Shown here piece by piece: positions 13,662 to 24,669 of a DNA stretch of 64,000 bases. Position numbers and translations under genes: made by a program. The notes beneath the pieces were generated by a model that made no database searches, was not told where the DNA came from, and saw only the letters and a program-made list of their open reading frames with translations. Position 1 is the stretch's first letter; each line of letters opens with the position of its first letter. This DNA is from Hymenoscyphus infarciens (Eukaryota > Ascomycota > Leotiomycetes > Helotiales > Helotiaceae): NCBI GenBank assembly GCA_001414345.1, contig LLCB01000045.1, forward strand, positions 62,001 through 126,000, in the 5' to 3' direction.

Positions 13662-14375
13662 GAGGGGAAAACTAGAGAGGCATAGGGGATTTTAGGAGCG
13701 CAATATACCCATTTGATATTTGCAAATACAAGATATTATTTTTGACATTTTTAATCCTCTATGTTAAACATATTGTTTTGTCCAAGGCGACAATGCCGAT
13801 GGAGACTTAACAATTGCTTTGCTCAGGTCAACCCTTCAGCTCCGGTGGCTTGGGGATGAATTGTTAGAAATCATAATAAGACAATAATCAACCTCAAAAG
13901 GAAAAAGGAGTTATAATCACAGCTATAGGGAAGATTAATCTTGTTTCGCTCCAAGCAACAAATTTGAGGAGACTTCTTTTGTTTAGATGGTTTAGGGGTA
14001 CATCGGTTTCTAGAAGCACAAGACAGCCGCGCTAGCATAAATGCCTCGTTGAAATTTGTAGGAATACTGGAAGGGTACGATGGACTATTTTGGCTCCAAG
14101 TGAAGAATTCAATGTTAGATAGCCTGGGAAGAACTCGAAATGAACAGTCATACACGAGACATGCTTAGATGGAATCACGTTGGCATTTTAAAAAGCAATT
14201 GCTTGCAAGGTGTGGTTTTGAAATTTCGTGATGCTCTGGCAGCATGCGTGGTATTCGCAAGCCTATCTGAAAACCTGGCTACGCCTATATCGAAGACACA
14301 AACCAGGCAAATTGGTCCCAATACCCATCCATTTTGCACCCAACCATGTAAGACTTTTTTTCACACGCTCAACCT
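13662..14375. other. intergenic between convergent p62 and eS7 genes
   Basis: The two genes converge here, so this segment holds both 3' untranslated regions. A 94-codon minus-strand frame at 13871-14155 has no recognisable features and is not called. Confidence 0.5.
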
Positions 14376-15333
14376 CTAATACTCTGAAGCACCACCTTGT
14401 GGGAACTCGAAAGCGACACCACGGCCAGTCAACTTTCGGTAAACCTCAGAGTAAGTGTCGAGTCTGTGATCAACACCTCCCTTCTCCTTCTCGTCGAGAA
14501 CAACCTTCAAAGTCTTACTTCCATCTTCCTTGGTGCGGAGACGCTTGCCGACAATCTCAACTGGGAAAACGAGATCGGTGAGGATGGCATCGTGGACGGC
14601 GGTGAGTGTTCGGGAACGAGGTCTCTTTTGGGTGAGGGATGTTCGGGATCGGTTGGATCGCTTTGGGCGGGGTAGGATACGGCGGGATGCGAGGATCAAG
14701 ACGTGACGATCGGAAAACTTCTTCTCAAGCTCACGGGTGAGACTATATTCACTTAGCTGGGTCTGCAGTCAATGGAATTAGGAATACATACCGTTGCTGC
14801 ACCTTGTGGAAACCTTGAAGGGATGGGACGGGGACAAAGATGACAATAGCCTTCTTGCCGTGGCCAACTTCAATCTACAAAGCGATCAAAGTCAGCATGC
14901 GATCTCCACGTTTTGATCGTTTCCATATTTCAGGAAAGGAAGAAAAACAGTGGTCCGCAGCCCGTCCGATTCCACAACTTCAGATCACCGGACGCTCAAA
15001 ATATACCAAAAGCCAAGTCTGATATCCTCATCATTCTGTATCTCAAGCTTGAATTGATAAAAAACCGGGTTTCCTGTACAATTGACGCCGGCGCCCGAGT
15101 CGTTTGTTCGTGCGTGTGTAGCTGCGTGCCAGAATGCTTCCTCCTGTGTGTGTATATCGAGGTTAGATGGAGCTTACCTCTTTCGCAGAAACGAATTGGA
15201 GTGGTCGGAGAGCAGCCTTGAGGTCGGAGGTGTTGGTCTCGAGGTCGTAGAGAGCGCCAGCAATGCTGGTCTCGAGCTCCGATGGCTTTTGGCGCGAAGC
15301 GCTGTTGGCTGCGATCTTGTTAATGGCAGACAT
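14376..15333 (-). CDS. rps7: 40S ribosomal protein S7 (eS7)
   Basis: Structural protein of the small ribosomal subunit. Three exons (15333-15178, 14874-14792, 14742-14376) join to 201 aa, the normal length. The N-terminus is [19 protein letters not shown], the middle contains [17 protein letters not shown] and [15 protein letters not shown], and the end contains [17 protein letters not shown], all typical of eS7. Intron 1 is long (303 bp) and interrupts after codon 52; intron 2 is 49 bp. A longer first intron is common in fungal ribosomal-protein genes. The gene is convergent with dynactin p62. Confidence 0.97.
14875..15177 (-). other. long first intron of the eS7 gene
   Basis: The intron runs from GTAAGC to TTGTAG and is six times longer than most others here. 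Long introns in ribosomal-protein genes sometimes host small nucleolar RNAs or regulatory elements; I could not identify C/D or H/ACA boxes with confidence. Confidence 0.85.
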
Positions 15334-15763
15334 TTCGGCGGTGGTTGTCGTGTGGAAAGATTCAGAGGTCGCGAGATGGAAGTATCCTTCTGGGAACTTT
15401 TTGGAAAGTGTTTCGCTTAGAGTTCTGTGGGCGGCGCTAACGACAGCCCTATCTTCACGTGATATGCCTCAATCGTTTTTCTTACTGGCATTTGGTTGAA
15501 AATGTCCTCGCCATGGGACCGAAGAAGAAGCAGAAGATATCATAAGCAGTTAAGAAGAATAGTCTATATCTATTTTATTCAAATAATTACAAGCATAATG
15601 CACCAAAAAATAAAACTCGAACAGTGGAAGCGTCTCAAGAATATCCTGTTTTGTTCAAGCCAACTGTTGAAGCCAAAAATCGAGGGAGAAAACCTTTCAA
15701 CGCACCAAAAGAGACAAAAGAAACTTAATGGAGGTCCTTGAACCCTACCCTAACTATGGTAAT

Positions 15764-15853
15764 TCCAAACCAGGGAGTCGAACCCTGCGCTACCGCGCAA
15801 TCTGTAACGTAGTTACTTGAGAGGCGGAAATGTTACCGATACACCAGTTTGGA
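15764..15853 (-). tRNA. tRNA-Glu (anticodon CTC) with a short intron
   Basis: Read on the minus strand, 90 nt fold as a tRNA. The acceptor arms TCCAAAC and GTTTGGA pair fully. The D-arm GTGT/ACAT has an ATCGGTA loop. The T-arm CAGGG/CCCTG encloses TTCGACT. The anticodon stem TCCGC is followed by CTCTCA, giving anticodon CTC with U33. The matching stem GCGGT only appears 20 nt later, so an intron of about 20 nt follows position 37, the canonical place. The outermost anticodon-stem pair is a T-T mismatch. The gene lies at the edge of a mutated AT-rich patch. Isotype is inferred from anticodon and similarity to fungal tRNA-Glu. Confidence 0.85.
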
Positions 15854-17639
15854 TTGTATGAGTTGTTATGTTCAAGCTTCACTTATTTGGAGTTATGATG
15901 AGTGAGGAACGGCGGGTAGGTGGATCCCTATGATGCTGTAGAGGTGGGTACTACACGTGAACGGACCATGTTCGGTAGAACCCTGGTTTCCTCATAAGCG
16001 AGAGCTCCATAAAATTAATAGTAGACCGACTCTCCTCTGCTCCTTCTATTATTCATCCGAGACTCGATGAATCGATTCTATTATCCTAAAAGGCTTGAAT
16101 AATTAAGATTTTAATATTTTTATTATTCTAAAGGAGTTAGAACAAACGTGGAAGTGCAAATACTTCGAGAACACAATCACGAGTTCCTACAGCCCCTGGT
16201 GGGGTAAAGAAAGTTTTAGCGTTCAATAGATGTCATTTGAGCTTAACTAAGGCGTTTATAATGGCAAGAAGTGATAAGAGACTCCATTAGTGTAGTCCCC
16301 AACTCATTCGCTTTCTTGATACCCTAGTCTATCATAAAATCGGCAGCTCCCTGGCGTCTGTAATCAGGACTTTCAAACAAGTTAGAGCATGAAAATTGGG
16401 TTTAAAAATGAAACTTGAGATTTGAAAATATTCCCTAGTTGGATTATTAGGATTTTGAAAACAAAATTGACATACTAGGTGAAGATAATATTGAGATCTG
16501 GAACCTTCGTTTAGTTTAACTCTATTATCTACCAGAGGCAGAGCGGCATAACTTATAAACTTGAGGTCTTTGTCCTATAATAGACCTCGGGGTCTCGAAA
16601 CATTCTATAGCCAGGTTGACGAGCTCACGTTCTCCTCTCTGACAGTCCTCGGGAATTAGCTTGATATGTGCAAAAAGCTCCATGAAACAAGCTACTAGAT
16701 TCTGAAATGGTAAAGTAAAGTAAGAACTGCCACTTACGCCTCCGCATTTTCGGGGGATGACTTTTCCAAAGTACACCACCGATGATTTTTCTAGTTCTAG
16801 TCTCAGTGACCTTCTGCCAATAGCTAGCTGGATCAGAGACATGCCATTCGAGTTAACGCTAAGTACATTCTGTCAGCGATTCTTCACGCGCCGAAGAACC
16901 ACTACCACGGATGGGACAGATTAAGCGGAAGAACGTCTGGAAAGGGTTTTTGTAGGATTCCTACACGTAAGCAATAACTTCTTTGAAGTCAGCCTCGGCG
17001 CTGACTTCTTCGAGTTTAAAGACATCTTTGTACGAGGAGAGGAAACAGTGCAGGACTTGGAATTAGGCGGAGTTGAATAGATAGCTTAGGCAATCTTAAC
17101 AATGAAAGCGGCAAGAAATAAGCACCTACCTATCGTGGTTGCTTTGCGTTAGTGTTGGCGTTGGTATCGGTTAGTATCTAGCACCCCTAATTCGTTAGTT
17201 AGGTTTCCCTAGTTTGCTAATATCACCAGGGGTTATAGGGATTCGTAACTATAGTCTAAGGTACCTTCCCCTTCTATAATTCTCCTAACTATTCTAGAAT
17301 AATAAAGATAATATAAATCTCATTGTTCTAGTCTCGTAGGATAATTAAATTACTTTTCCTAGTCTTAGTTAAATAATTAAGAGAGTAGTGTAAAGGTACT
17401 CTACTCATAACCAGTCACGAATTCCTACACCCCCTGGTGTATGCTTACTCTCGGGACTTCCTCGCGCCTTTTTTTTTCTTAGTATTATAACGGGTCACTG
17501 CGTTTGCAATAAGTCATCGATTCCCCGGGATTTATTTAAAAGTCGTTGTTTATTAGTATACTTGATAGCTCGCTTAGTATACAACCATGAATGGATAAGT
17601 ACAAACATCTGGACATTAATTCAGTACCAACCCCTCTTA
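15854..17639. other. moderately AT-rich decayed region, no intact gene
   Basis: Composition falls toward AT and stops are frequent. A minus-strand frame at 16525-16842 (105 codons) with a possible intron at its centre looks like a leftover exon of an unrecognised gene. An imperfect 25-bp direct repeat occurs at 16177-16201 and 17415-17439. No functional gene is supported. Confidence 0.5.
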
Positions 17640-18715
17640 TATATTAACCCACTACTAGATACGAGTTCTATAGCCTCCACCAGAGCTTCCGGCAACGGAC
17701 CTTTTCTACAATTCTTTACATTCGCCTTAAGTTAACCTGACTGTTTCGTACCTAGAATAATCGCATCCCCATTCCTAAGCTTAGAATGATATATCAATTA
17801 CCTTAAACAAACCCTCGTAAGCCAGAGTCCGAATTCCTCACAGCTCTTATTCAATGTCCGGATCTTATCATACACCTCCGGTTTATCGAAGGTATTTACG
17901 AAATACTGCTGTATACTCTCGCCTTAGAAGCGTATACGCGTAAGAGGTTTAGGCGCAAAAGTCACTTTTCCCGTATGGAATCCTCTACCTAGTGGACTAA
18001 TGACAACACATTGTTAGAAATCTGGTTTTTAAAGTGTTGGAGTTGAATAAAGTAAGAAGCATTACCTAAAAGCATAATACTCAACTCCAAGTTTACGCAA
18101 GAGCGGCATAAGCGTCTCCTTATATCCACGAATAAAGGCGTTGTAATAACCTTGATACACCGAAGGCCTCACAAACCCCCTCTCCTCACAAATCTCAAAG
18201 TACCTCGTAATCTGTTTAGCATCCTAATTCGAAAGACCCAGCCTAAAACCGTCAACTTCCTTTAAAGTTACACTTCGTAAATAAAAAACCAACCTTTTTA
18301 AACTTCCCAGCCAAAAGCTGTTTCTGCATCGCCTAAGCAGTTTCCTCCAGCGGCGTCTCCAAATCCGGTAAATGCGCATAAAAACCCTGAATTTTCCCAC
18401 TCCTAAGCAAACTCAACGATTTCTCCACGCTAGAAGTGATATTTTTGTCGTTGAGCCCCCCATTTTGTATCAATACTTTACTATCAATAATGAACCCCTT
18501 CTCCATGGCGTTGACTTTTCCAAGAAGGGTCTCCGTATGCCATGGATTGCCCGGCGGATACGAGGCCGAGGAATCAAGTTCGAGAATGTCGAGATCATTG
18601 AGCTTATCCAGCTGTGCTGAGACGGCTTAGGGGGTTTCCCAGGTGTAAGTGAAGGAGTTCTCTGTATGGCCTATGCTGCCAGCGCCAAAAAAATATAAAG
18701 GTTGGGACTGGTCAT
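17640..18715 (-). pseudogene. broken aldo-keto reductase (AKR7 / aflatoxin-aldehyde-reductase-like)
   Basis: Translation of the minus strand in shifting frames gives consecutive recognisable blocks: MTSPNLY near 18715, FGAGSIG and FTYTWETP, ELDSSASYPPGNPWHTETL, LLGKVNAMEKGFIIDSKVL, SVEKSLSLLRSGKIQGFYAH, LPDLETPLEET, LLAGKFKKVGF, then C-terminal LKANVKN-like and KGPLPEALVEAIEL pieces near 17650. Order and spacing follow the family. It is disabled by in-frame stops (for example directly after WETP and after LEETA) and by frameshifts, including one in a T-run near 18690. The stops are compatible with C-to-T changes at CA, as in RIP, but some indels are not. An active gene would have reduced aldehydes with NADPH. 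Confidence 0.85.
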
Positions 18716-19019
18716 TGTTGGAGTTGCTGAGTTTCCTGGAGTGAAGTGATGTGGGAAGGAGAATTAGTCAAGTGCTGGTTCAAGGACAGGTTAACCGGGC
18801 GGACAATGGCAGAGTAAATGTAAGCTACTCGTTAAAACAATAAGTGTAATTATGTTGTTAATAAGCCTAAATACTTGACGTAAAAGTAAGCTATGTTGCT
18901 CTATCACCTACTTCAATAGTTAACAACTATTATCAATCATTAGCAACCATTAACAACCACCAACTTGAAGACCAACTACGGCAGGATCCAAAACGACTAA
19001 GCAGAAGTTCCAATTGGAA

Positions 19020-19335
19020 AGCCCGCCATGGCCACTTTTGACCAAGTCGTGCGAAGTATAACAAAACTCAAATCGACCAGCTTGAAAACAGCTATGAAAA
19101 CCAGCCACAGCTGATTTTCAAACCTACCACTTTTGCGAAGTGTAACAAAACTCAAACCGACCAATATAAAAAACGGCTATGGCTGTTTTCTGACCCTACT
19201 ACTTTTACGAAGTGCAACAAAACTCAAACCGACCAATATAAAAAACGGCTATGGCTGTTTTCTGACCCTACCACTTTTGCGAAGTGCAACAAAACTCAAA
19301 CCGACCAACTTAGAAATCGGTTATCAAAGGTTGAG
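19020..19335 (+). repeat. 72-bp tandem repeat, about four units
   Basis: The motif GCGAAGTGTAACAAAACTC recurs at 19135, 19207 and 19279 (exact 72-bp spacing), with a more divergent unit beginning near 19051. Since 72 is a multiple of three, a plus-strand frame at 19133-19432 translates it as repeated 24-residue units containing TKLKPTN and GYGCFLTL. No start context or domain supports a real protein. Confidence 0.85.
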
Positions 19336-19671
19336 CTCAAACCTTCCCAGACTTCTCAACCAATCGAGCCAAAAAGCAACGGTAATCCTTTTAATACAAA
19401 GTAAATACAATCAAAAATCTTATTATCATTAAGCTACAAGTTCCCAACTTTATACTTTAAATAGTCCCCCAACAATGCACCATGCATGATCCTCTCAAAA
19501 CTCCTCAATCATTCCAAACCTCTACGCCAAAGCAATGCAACAGCGACAAAAGAAGAAGAAAAAAGATGCCTTCTGTAGTCCCAGAAATCGCTTCTATCTT
19601 TCTCCGCAAACGCCCGCTACCCATCAAAACATAAAAAGATTCAAACAGTACATCCCTCATCCCAAGCACCC

Positions 19672-21731
19672 TCACCTTACACTCTCAAGTTTCTCAATCC
19701 CAGGAATCGTCATGCCAAAATCCATGATCAAAATCTTGGGATCTTGCCCCGTACTAATGATCCTTCGATAATCCGATTTCGCACCAAGGACCCAGCTAGA
19801 ATGCCACTTCGGAAAGTCAAGAAGTAGACGTCCACTCTCCATATCAAAAACCTTGATATCTTGGTCGTAACTTCCGGAGACAAGTCTGCCACTAACAGAA
19901 TCGATATGCAAAGAACGAACGAGATTATCATGTGCCGCAATATTATGTAGGCACTCTCCCGTATTCGCGTCCCAGATGCGGATAATTTTATCGTTTCCTG
20001 CTGAGGCGATGTATTTTCCATCGTCGGAGAACTGACTACAAGCAAGCCCCTTGGTGTGACCAGAAAACTCTCTGATATTCTTGCCGGTATCGATGTTCCA
20101 AAGCTTGACTCTGAAGTCACCAGAACAACTGACAATTGTGTTTCCTCTCATTTGCACCGCGTTGACGGGACCAGCGTGACCTCGAAGTTGCTTCAACATC
20201 ACCCCAGTTTCTCGGTCCCAAACACAAATGCTCACATCCTTTGAGCATGTAACAATGTAACGCTCATCAAAAGCAAGATCAAGGACTGCTGCTGTATGGT
20301 GTCGTAATCTCATGGTTGGTCTATAATTATCCTTGATATCGTAGACAATGCATGATCCATCAGAAGATCCGGTCACCAAAATATTTTCATCATATTGCAG
20401 ACACAAAATAGATTGGTTGTGGTGGATTGGATAAGAAACCGCGGCAGGCCTGGGAGTAGCCGACCGACTCATGTCCGGCATTGTTGCATAGTGTTGAGGC
20501 GAGCCGTCCTCACTAGTCATGGTGGCAGTATTCTCAACGATATCGGGAGGTCCAATTATCAACTGGCAGCAATAAGTTTTCATATCCCATACTCGAATTG
20601 TCTTGTCTCGAGAACCCGTGACGATCTTGGATCTAAACAAAATGTTAGTTTATTTTGACCGAAAAGAATGTACAGTCAAAATACATACTCATCAAATTGA
20701 ACACAATATATACTATCACTATGACCGTTGAGGTATATAGGCTCCGCTGCTCCTTCTAGCCAATTGCGCTCGAGTTCCTGTTTGATTCTATAAAGATCCT
20801 TCCAGTCGTTATCCGGTTTAAATGGAGGCAATCCCAGACCGGTTCCTAGTTGAATTGGCTGGCTCATAGCATATGTTTTGGATTTCTCCCGAATAAATGC
20901 TTCACGCCAGATATGGGGCGAGTTCGCAACACCCTGCCATGATTTCGAAACCCTCGACGCTCTAACAAGGGCAGTATGGTCGAGATGCGCGAGAATCTGA
21001 ATTGCCAACTCGACTGGAAGAGCGGTAATAAAATCGACGGAGCTAATTGAAGGATCGTGGGCGGATTGTGTAGAGTCGACCGTCGTAAGGGCAATGCCAA
21101 TCCCACTTTCTCGGTCACCCAACTGATGTATCGGCCGATTCCTCCCAAAAAGAAATTCATTTTGTGCCGCAGCAGTTGCTCGTGCTGCTTCCCCTCCACT
21201 ACCGCGAGGTATCACTGGAGGCGCGTTGCCAAAGCCAGGGATTGGTGCTAATATTTCGGAAGCGTCCGTAGAAATTTCCTCATCGAAACAGGGTGCTGGA
21301 AAGCATTTCGAATGTCTGTTGAAACTTGCCGCCTGTCTTAATCGATTCCATGGAGAGGTAGCTGTTTGGGGCCTCTCTTCGGCAAGGGTAAGGTTCGCGG
21401 TATGGGAATGACGGCGTTGTTTTCTCTTGATAGAGACCGAGGCTCTCCTAATAAATCTGCGGAAACCTCCTCCCATCTTTCCATCTTCCTCTTTTTCTGC
21501 TTTTTGTTCCTGGGCCTTATTCCCAACATTCAGTCTTGCCAAACTAGCGGAAAGGTCGACGTCTCGCCCAAAATGCACGGAACCCGGGCGGCGTCCAAAG
21601 CGCGAAGACGAGGGCGCAGCAGAGGTCTTCTCCTCGAAGACTGCGGTAGTATAGGATGTGCTGAAGTCGCTCGTCGAGGCTTGGGAGCTGTCGACAGGAG
21701 CCCATTCGGAAATGGGGAATACTCGAGCCAT
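19672..21731 (-). CDS. F-box/WD40-repeat protein (beta-TrCP/Slimb, Neurospora FWD-1 or Pof1-like SCF adaptor)
   Basis: Substrate-recognition subunit of an SCF ubiquitin ligase. Two exons (21731-20689 and 20632-19672) join across a 56-bp intron to 667 aa, starting MARVFPISEW. The first 230 residues are Ser-rich and basic and probably disordered. An F-box follows at roughly 230-280 (FITALPVELAIQILAHLDHT, then VSKSWQGVANSPHIWREAF). Seven WD40 blades follow, each ending in a WD-like dipeptide: KTIRVWD, CIVYD, ICVWD, VKLWN, IRIWD, IKVFD, ILIMD. Blade one spans the splice site. The gap between blades one and two is an inserted Ser/Thr-rich loop. In Neurospora the FWD-1 adaptor controls FRQ turnover; whether this is its orthologue needs phylogeny. 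Confidence 0.92.
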
Positions 21732-23565
21732 CGTGGCCGGATTCAAGGTCGTCTCTGTTAGAGACGGTCTAGTGGTATGTAAAGGGATGTGTATGCTCGT
21801 ATACTAGCGACTGGCGAGAAAGTAGTAGTCAAGTGCTGAGGGTGACGTGAAACCCAAGTTGGGAGCTAAGGGAGAGAGAGTGCCGTCGAGGGGTGAGTGG
21901 TGTTGTTTACGGTTGGTGAATATTATGTGCGAATCGATTGTAGAAGTGCAGAAGCGTAGAAGAAGTAAAAGACAGGAGATGGTGGTGTTTGTGTGGAAGG
22001 CAAGGGAGGGAGCATTGATACAAAGTCGAGTGAGATGTTTAAAGAGAATGTGGGGGGAGTGAGTGGTGGGTGTGCATATGTTGGAGAGAGGGAGCTTTTA
22101 GAGAATGGAGAAAGAAACGAATTTCAATCTGACTGTCAAGCGTTGCGTCTCGTCGCAAAACAAACGAACTACTCGTACCCGACCATAATCGGCCACTGCA
22201 GGGCCGGGTTGTGCGCAGGTGAGGTAAAGGCGGCGGCCTAGATGCTGACTCAGGCGGCTATACCATACCTGCGATTTGCCTCTCATGTAAGACAATCACA
22301 TTTTTGGAAGGAACTTTATAGTCATTTATTATTCTCAGCTTCTAGACTCTTATTCCTAAGTACCTCATTTACTTCCAGAAAAAAGGTGCCATTACCGACG
22401 AAGTCTTGCCAGCTATTTCAAAACTATCTTGGTCTCCAACTAAATTGTAGAGAAATTCAACTAATTGCAGTTGAGGAGGTTCATGAAGAACTATTCGTTT
22501 CTTCTTCTTCCGGGATCTAATCTTTTGATTAGAGAGTTCAAGAGTGTCTCGCGGCGAAATTTAACAAGGCTAAGGGCTTCTAGACGAGCTCTTCTAACAC
22601 AACAGTGGAAAGAACGCTCACTCGACAATATAGCCATACAACTGGCAATGTCATATTTCCCCTTCTCTGGACGGGTACAAATCTCCAAACATGATAGTAA
22701 TTCCTGCCCAAACATCTCTGACAACTCACTGCTGCAAGTGTAGTTGCGTTGTTCATGACTCTATTATACTCCTTACTGCCGCTTTATCCTCTGGCTGAGA
22801 TTGATAGGCAAGGGTTAAAGGGCTGCCGTAAAAAGGCTGCACGTCTCGGAGTTTTAAGGAACTCAGTCTCCAGTATATCCCAATGAACAGCATTTTCACT
22901 CATGTTGATTCTAATTCTACCCTCTCCCTCGGACATCCCGACCTGCATATCTTGAGACAACACGAGCCAGATTTCTTTTTACGATTCAGCATCGCATAAT
23001 TTGATATGCCGTGTGGTGGCAGTGGCAGTGGCAATGGCAGCGGCATCTCTTGGGGCAACCAACCGGGTCCCCTTTCAGGGGGATGGCGGAATTCAGTGGA
23101 GTTGAGCAAAAAACAGGGTCCAGCACAGCGGACAGGGCAGGGCAGGACAGGGCAGGACAGGGGTTCCAGGCTATCAATCGTCTCTCCGTCTGCCGTTTCA
23201 TCTTCCACCTCATTCTTCATTCTTTTCCAGTTGCCTCATCTTCATTCGCTACCATTCGGGTAATTCAGTGCATACAACTCCATCACCACCTCAACCAGGA
23301 AACCCGTGAAAGATCACACAAAACCCAAGCACCAGAGTAAACCCATCACAAAAGCCATTGTCCTCCGACTATTCTTCTGTTCCGGTCGCTTCAATTTCCA
23401 GACTCCGGCTCTACCCACTTCAGTCGGATCAATTCACATTTCGGAAGAACTCGAATCCAATTTCCAGTCTTCGGAGCAACTCATCACAATCTCATCGTCG
23501 CCTCGAATCAAGAAGGGAGCTTTATCTCAATTCCCACCTTCAATTGAATCAATTCATCCGCCAGC
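21732..23565. other. intergenic region between divergent genes
   Basis: It contains the promoters of the F-box/WD40 gene (left) and the small membrane-protein gene (right). Low-complexity runs occur near 23015-23045 (GTGGCA units) and 23130-23165 (GGGCAGGACA units). A 77-codon minus-strand frame at 22491-22724 has no identifiable domain and is not called. Confidence 0.5.
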
Positions 23566-24051
23566 ATGGCCCCTGCCCCCGCATTTGCCTTGCCCGCCTT
23601 CTACAGCCTCTTCTTCCTGGTCATCGAACCCATATCTGCCTTGGTAGGAGCATACTACGCTCATTTCCAACCCTCAACCTACCTAACCCTAACCACTCCT
23701 CTCTCACCCACCACGACTGAGCTTCCACTTAGCACTCAAATCGTACTCACCCAGCTGGCAAATTTGTATTTGCTTTTCACTATCAATGAAGCTCTAGTCC
23801 TTCGCTCAACCTCGGATCTTCGGGTGTGGAAGACGGTGCTTTTTGGGCTTCTTGTTGCGGATTTGGGGCATTTGTATAGTGTCAAGGGCTTGGGTTTGGG
23901 GATTTATTGGAAGGTCACGGAGTGGAACTCGATGGCTTGGGGGAATGTTGGGTTTGTGTATATGGGTGCGGCTATGAGGACGTGTTTCCTGGCCGGCATT
24001 GGATTGGAGACTGAGAAGGGGAGAAGGATTGCTGCTATGAAGGGGAAATGA
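23566..24051 (+). CDS. small four-helix membrane protein, fungal DUF7704-like
   Basis: Single-exon gene of 161 aa starting in CAGCATGGC context. Four hydrophobic stretches are visible: residues about 8-32 (FYSLFFLVIEPISALVGAYY), 62-82 (VLTQLANLYLLF), 92-115 (VWKTVLFGLLVADLGHLYSV) and 127-147 (WGNVGFVYMGAAMRTCFLAG). The tail is short and basic. The IEPISALVGAYYA signature reminds me of a fungal domain of unknown function (DUF7704), recalled from memory. No catalytic motif is evident; the function is unknown. The 5' flank is pyrimidine-rich. Confidence 0.75.
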   Translation: MAPAPAFALPAFYSLFFLVIEPISALVGAYYAHFQPSTYLTLTTPLSPTTTELPLSTQIVLTQLANLYLLFTINEALVLRSTSDLRVWKTVLFGLLVADLGHLYSVKGLGLGIYWKVTEWNSMAWGNVGFVYMGAAMRTCFLAGIGLETEKGRRIAAMKGK

Positions 24052-24669
24052 TTCCCTTTTACTTCTTTTGTCTTTATTCCGCAATTCAGAGAACTCTTCT
24101 TGAAGGCTGCAATTGGCTGGAGTTTCATGCAGTGCGACCAAAATTGGCCGGGGCTCACCTGTAGTCTTCATCAGCCTCGCGGGAGAGGCTGTGCGAGCAC
24201 TACTACAAGTACAGCAATAGATATGGAGACGACACTCCATTTTTGCATTTTCGAGAGTTCTTGTTTCGGCTCGAGCCGTGGTGATAATATTTGAGCAACC
24301 GCCGATGTCTACTTCTGATCTCTCTTCTGAATTTTGGGGAGTACGCAGACTTTAAATTGCCATTGATAGTTTTTCCTGTATATCCCTTCCCAGTTCCACT
24401 CGAGACGTAGGAGACTACCAAATATAAGGTCAGCCTAGTGGAAGTTCCTCTGCAAAATTTCAGAAAGACGAGCGAAACCCAGACAAGGGGAGACCATAAT
24501 CCAGGCCTTAAGGAAGCACAGGGTCTTGCATGTACGAATCATGGCCCCCTTTATTAATCCCAAGCAAAACAATAACTAGGAAATGACCCAATCACAAATC
24601 ACTTCATTTGATATCTGAACATTTTAGTTGTAAACGACCGTAGCTTCGACAGTACTTTTTAATTTAATA
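24052..24669. other. intergenic region
   Basis: No gene is seen between the small membrane-protein gene and the weak gene model to its right; composition is ordinary. Confidence 0.5.

Noticed and set aside
13871..14155. 94-codon minus-strand frame between the convergent p62 and eS7 genes
   Set aside because: Lies in overlapping 3' regions and shows no protein features.
15741..15756. Telomere-like CCCTACCCTAAC text
   Set aside because: Only two imperfect units next to the tRNA; no array.
16525..16842. 105-codon minus-strand frame with a possible central intron
   Set aside because: Could be a leftover exon, but no family is recognised and the neighbouring frames are closed; not called as a gene.
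19133..19432. 99-codon frame over the 72-bp tandem repeat as a gene
   Set aside because: Explained by an in-frame repeat; no domain or splice continuation.
22491..22724. 77-codon minus-strand frame between divergent genes
   Set aside because: No recognisable motif and no adjoining exon could be built.
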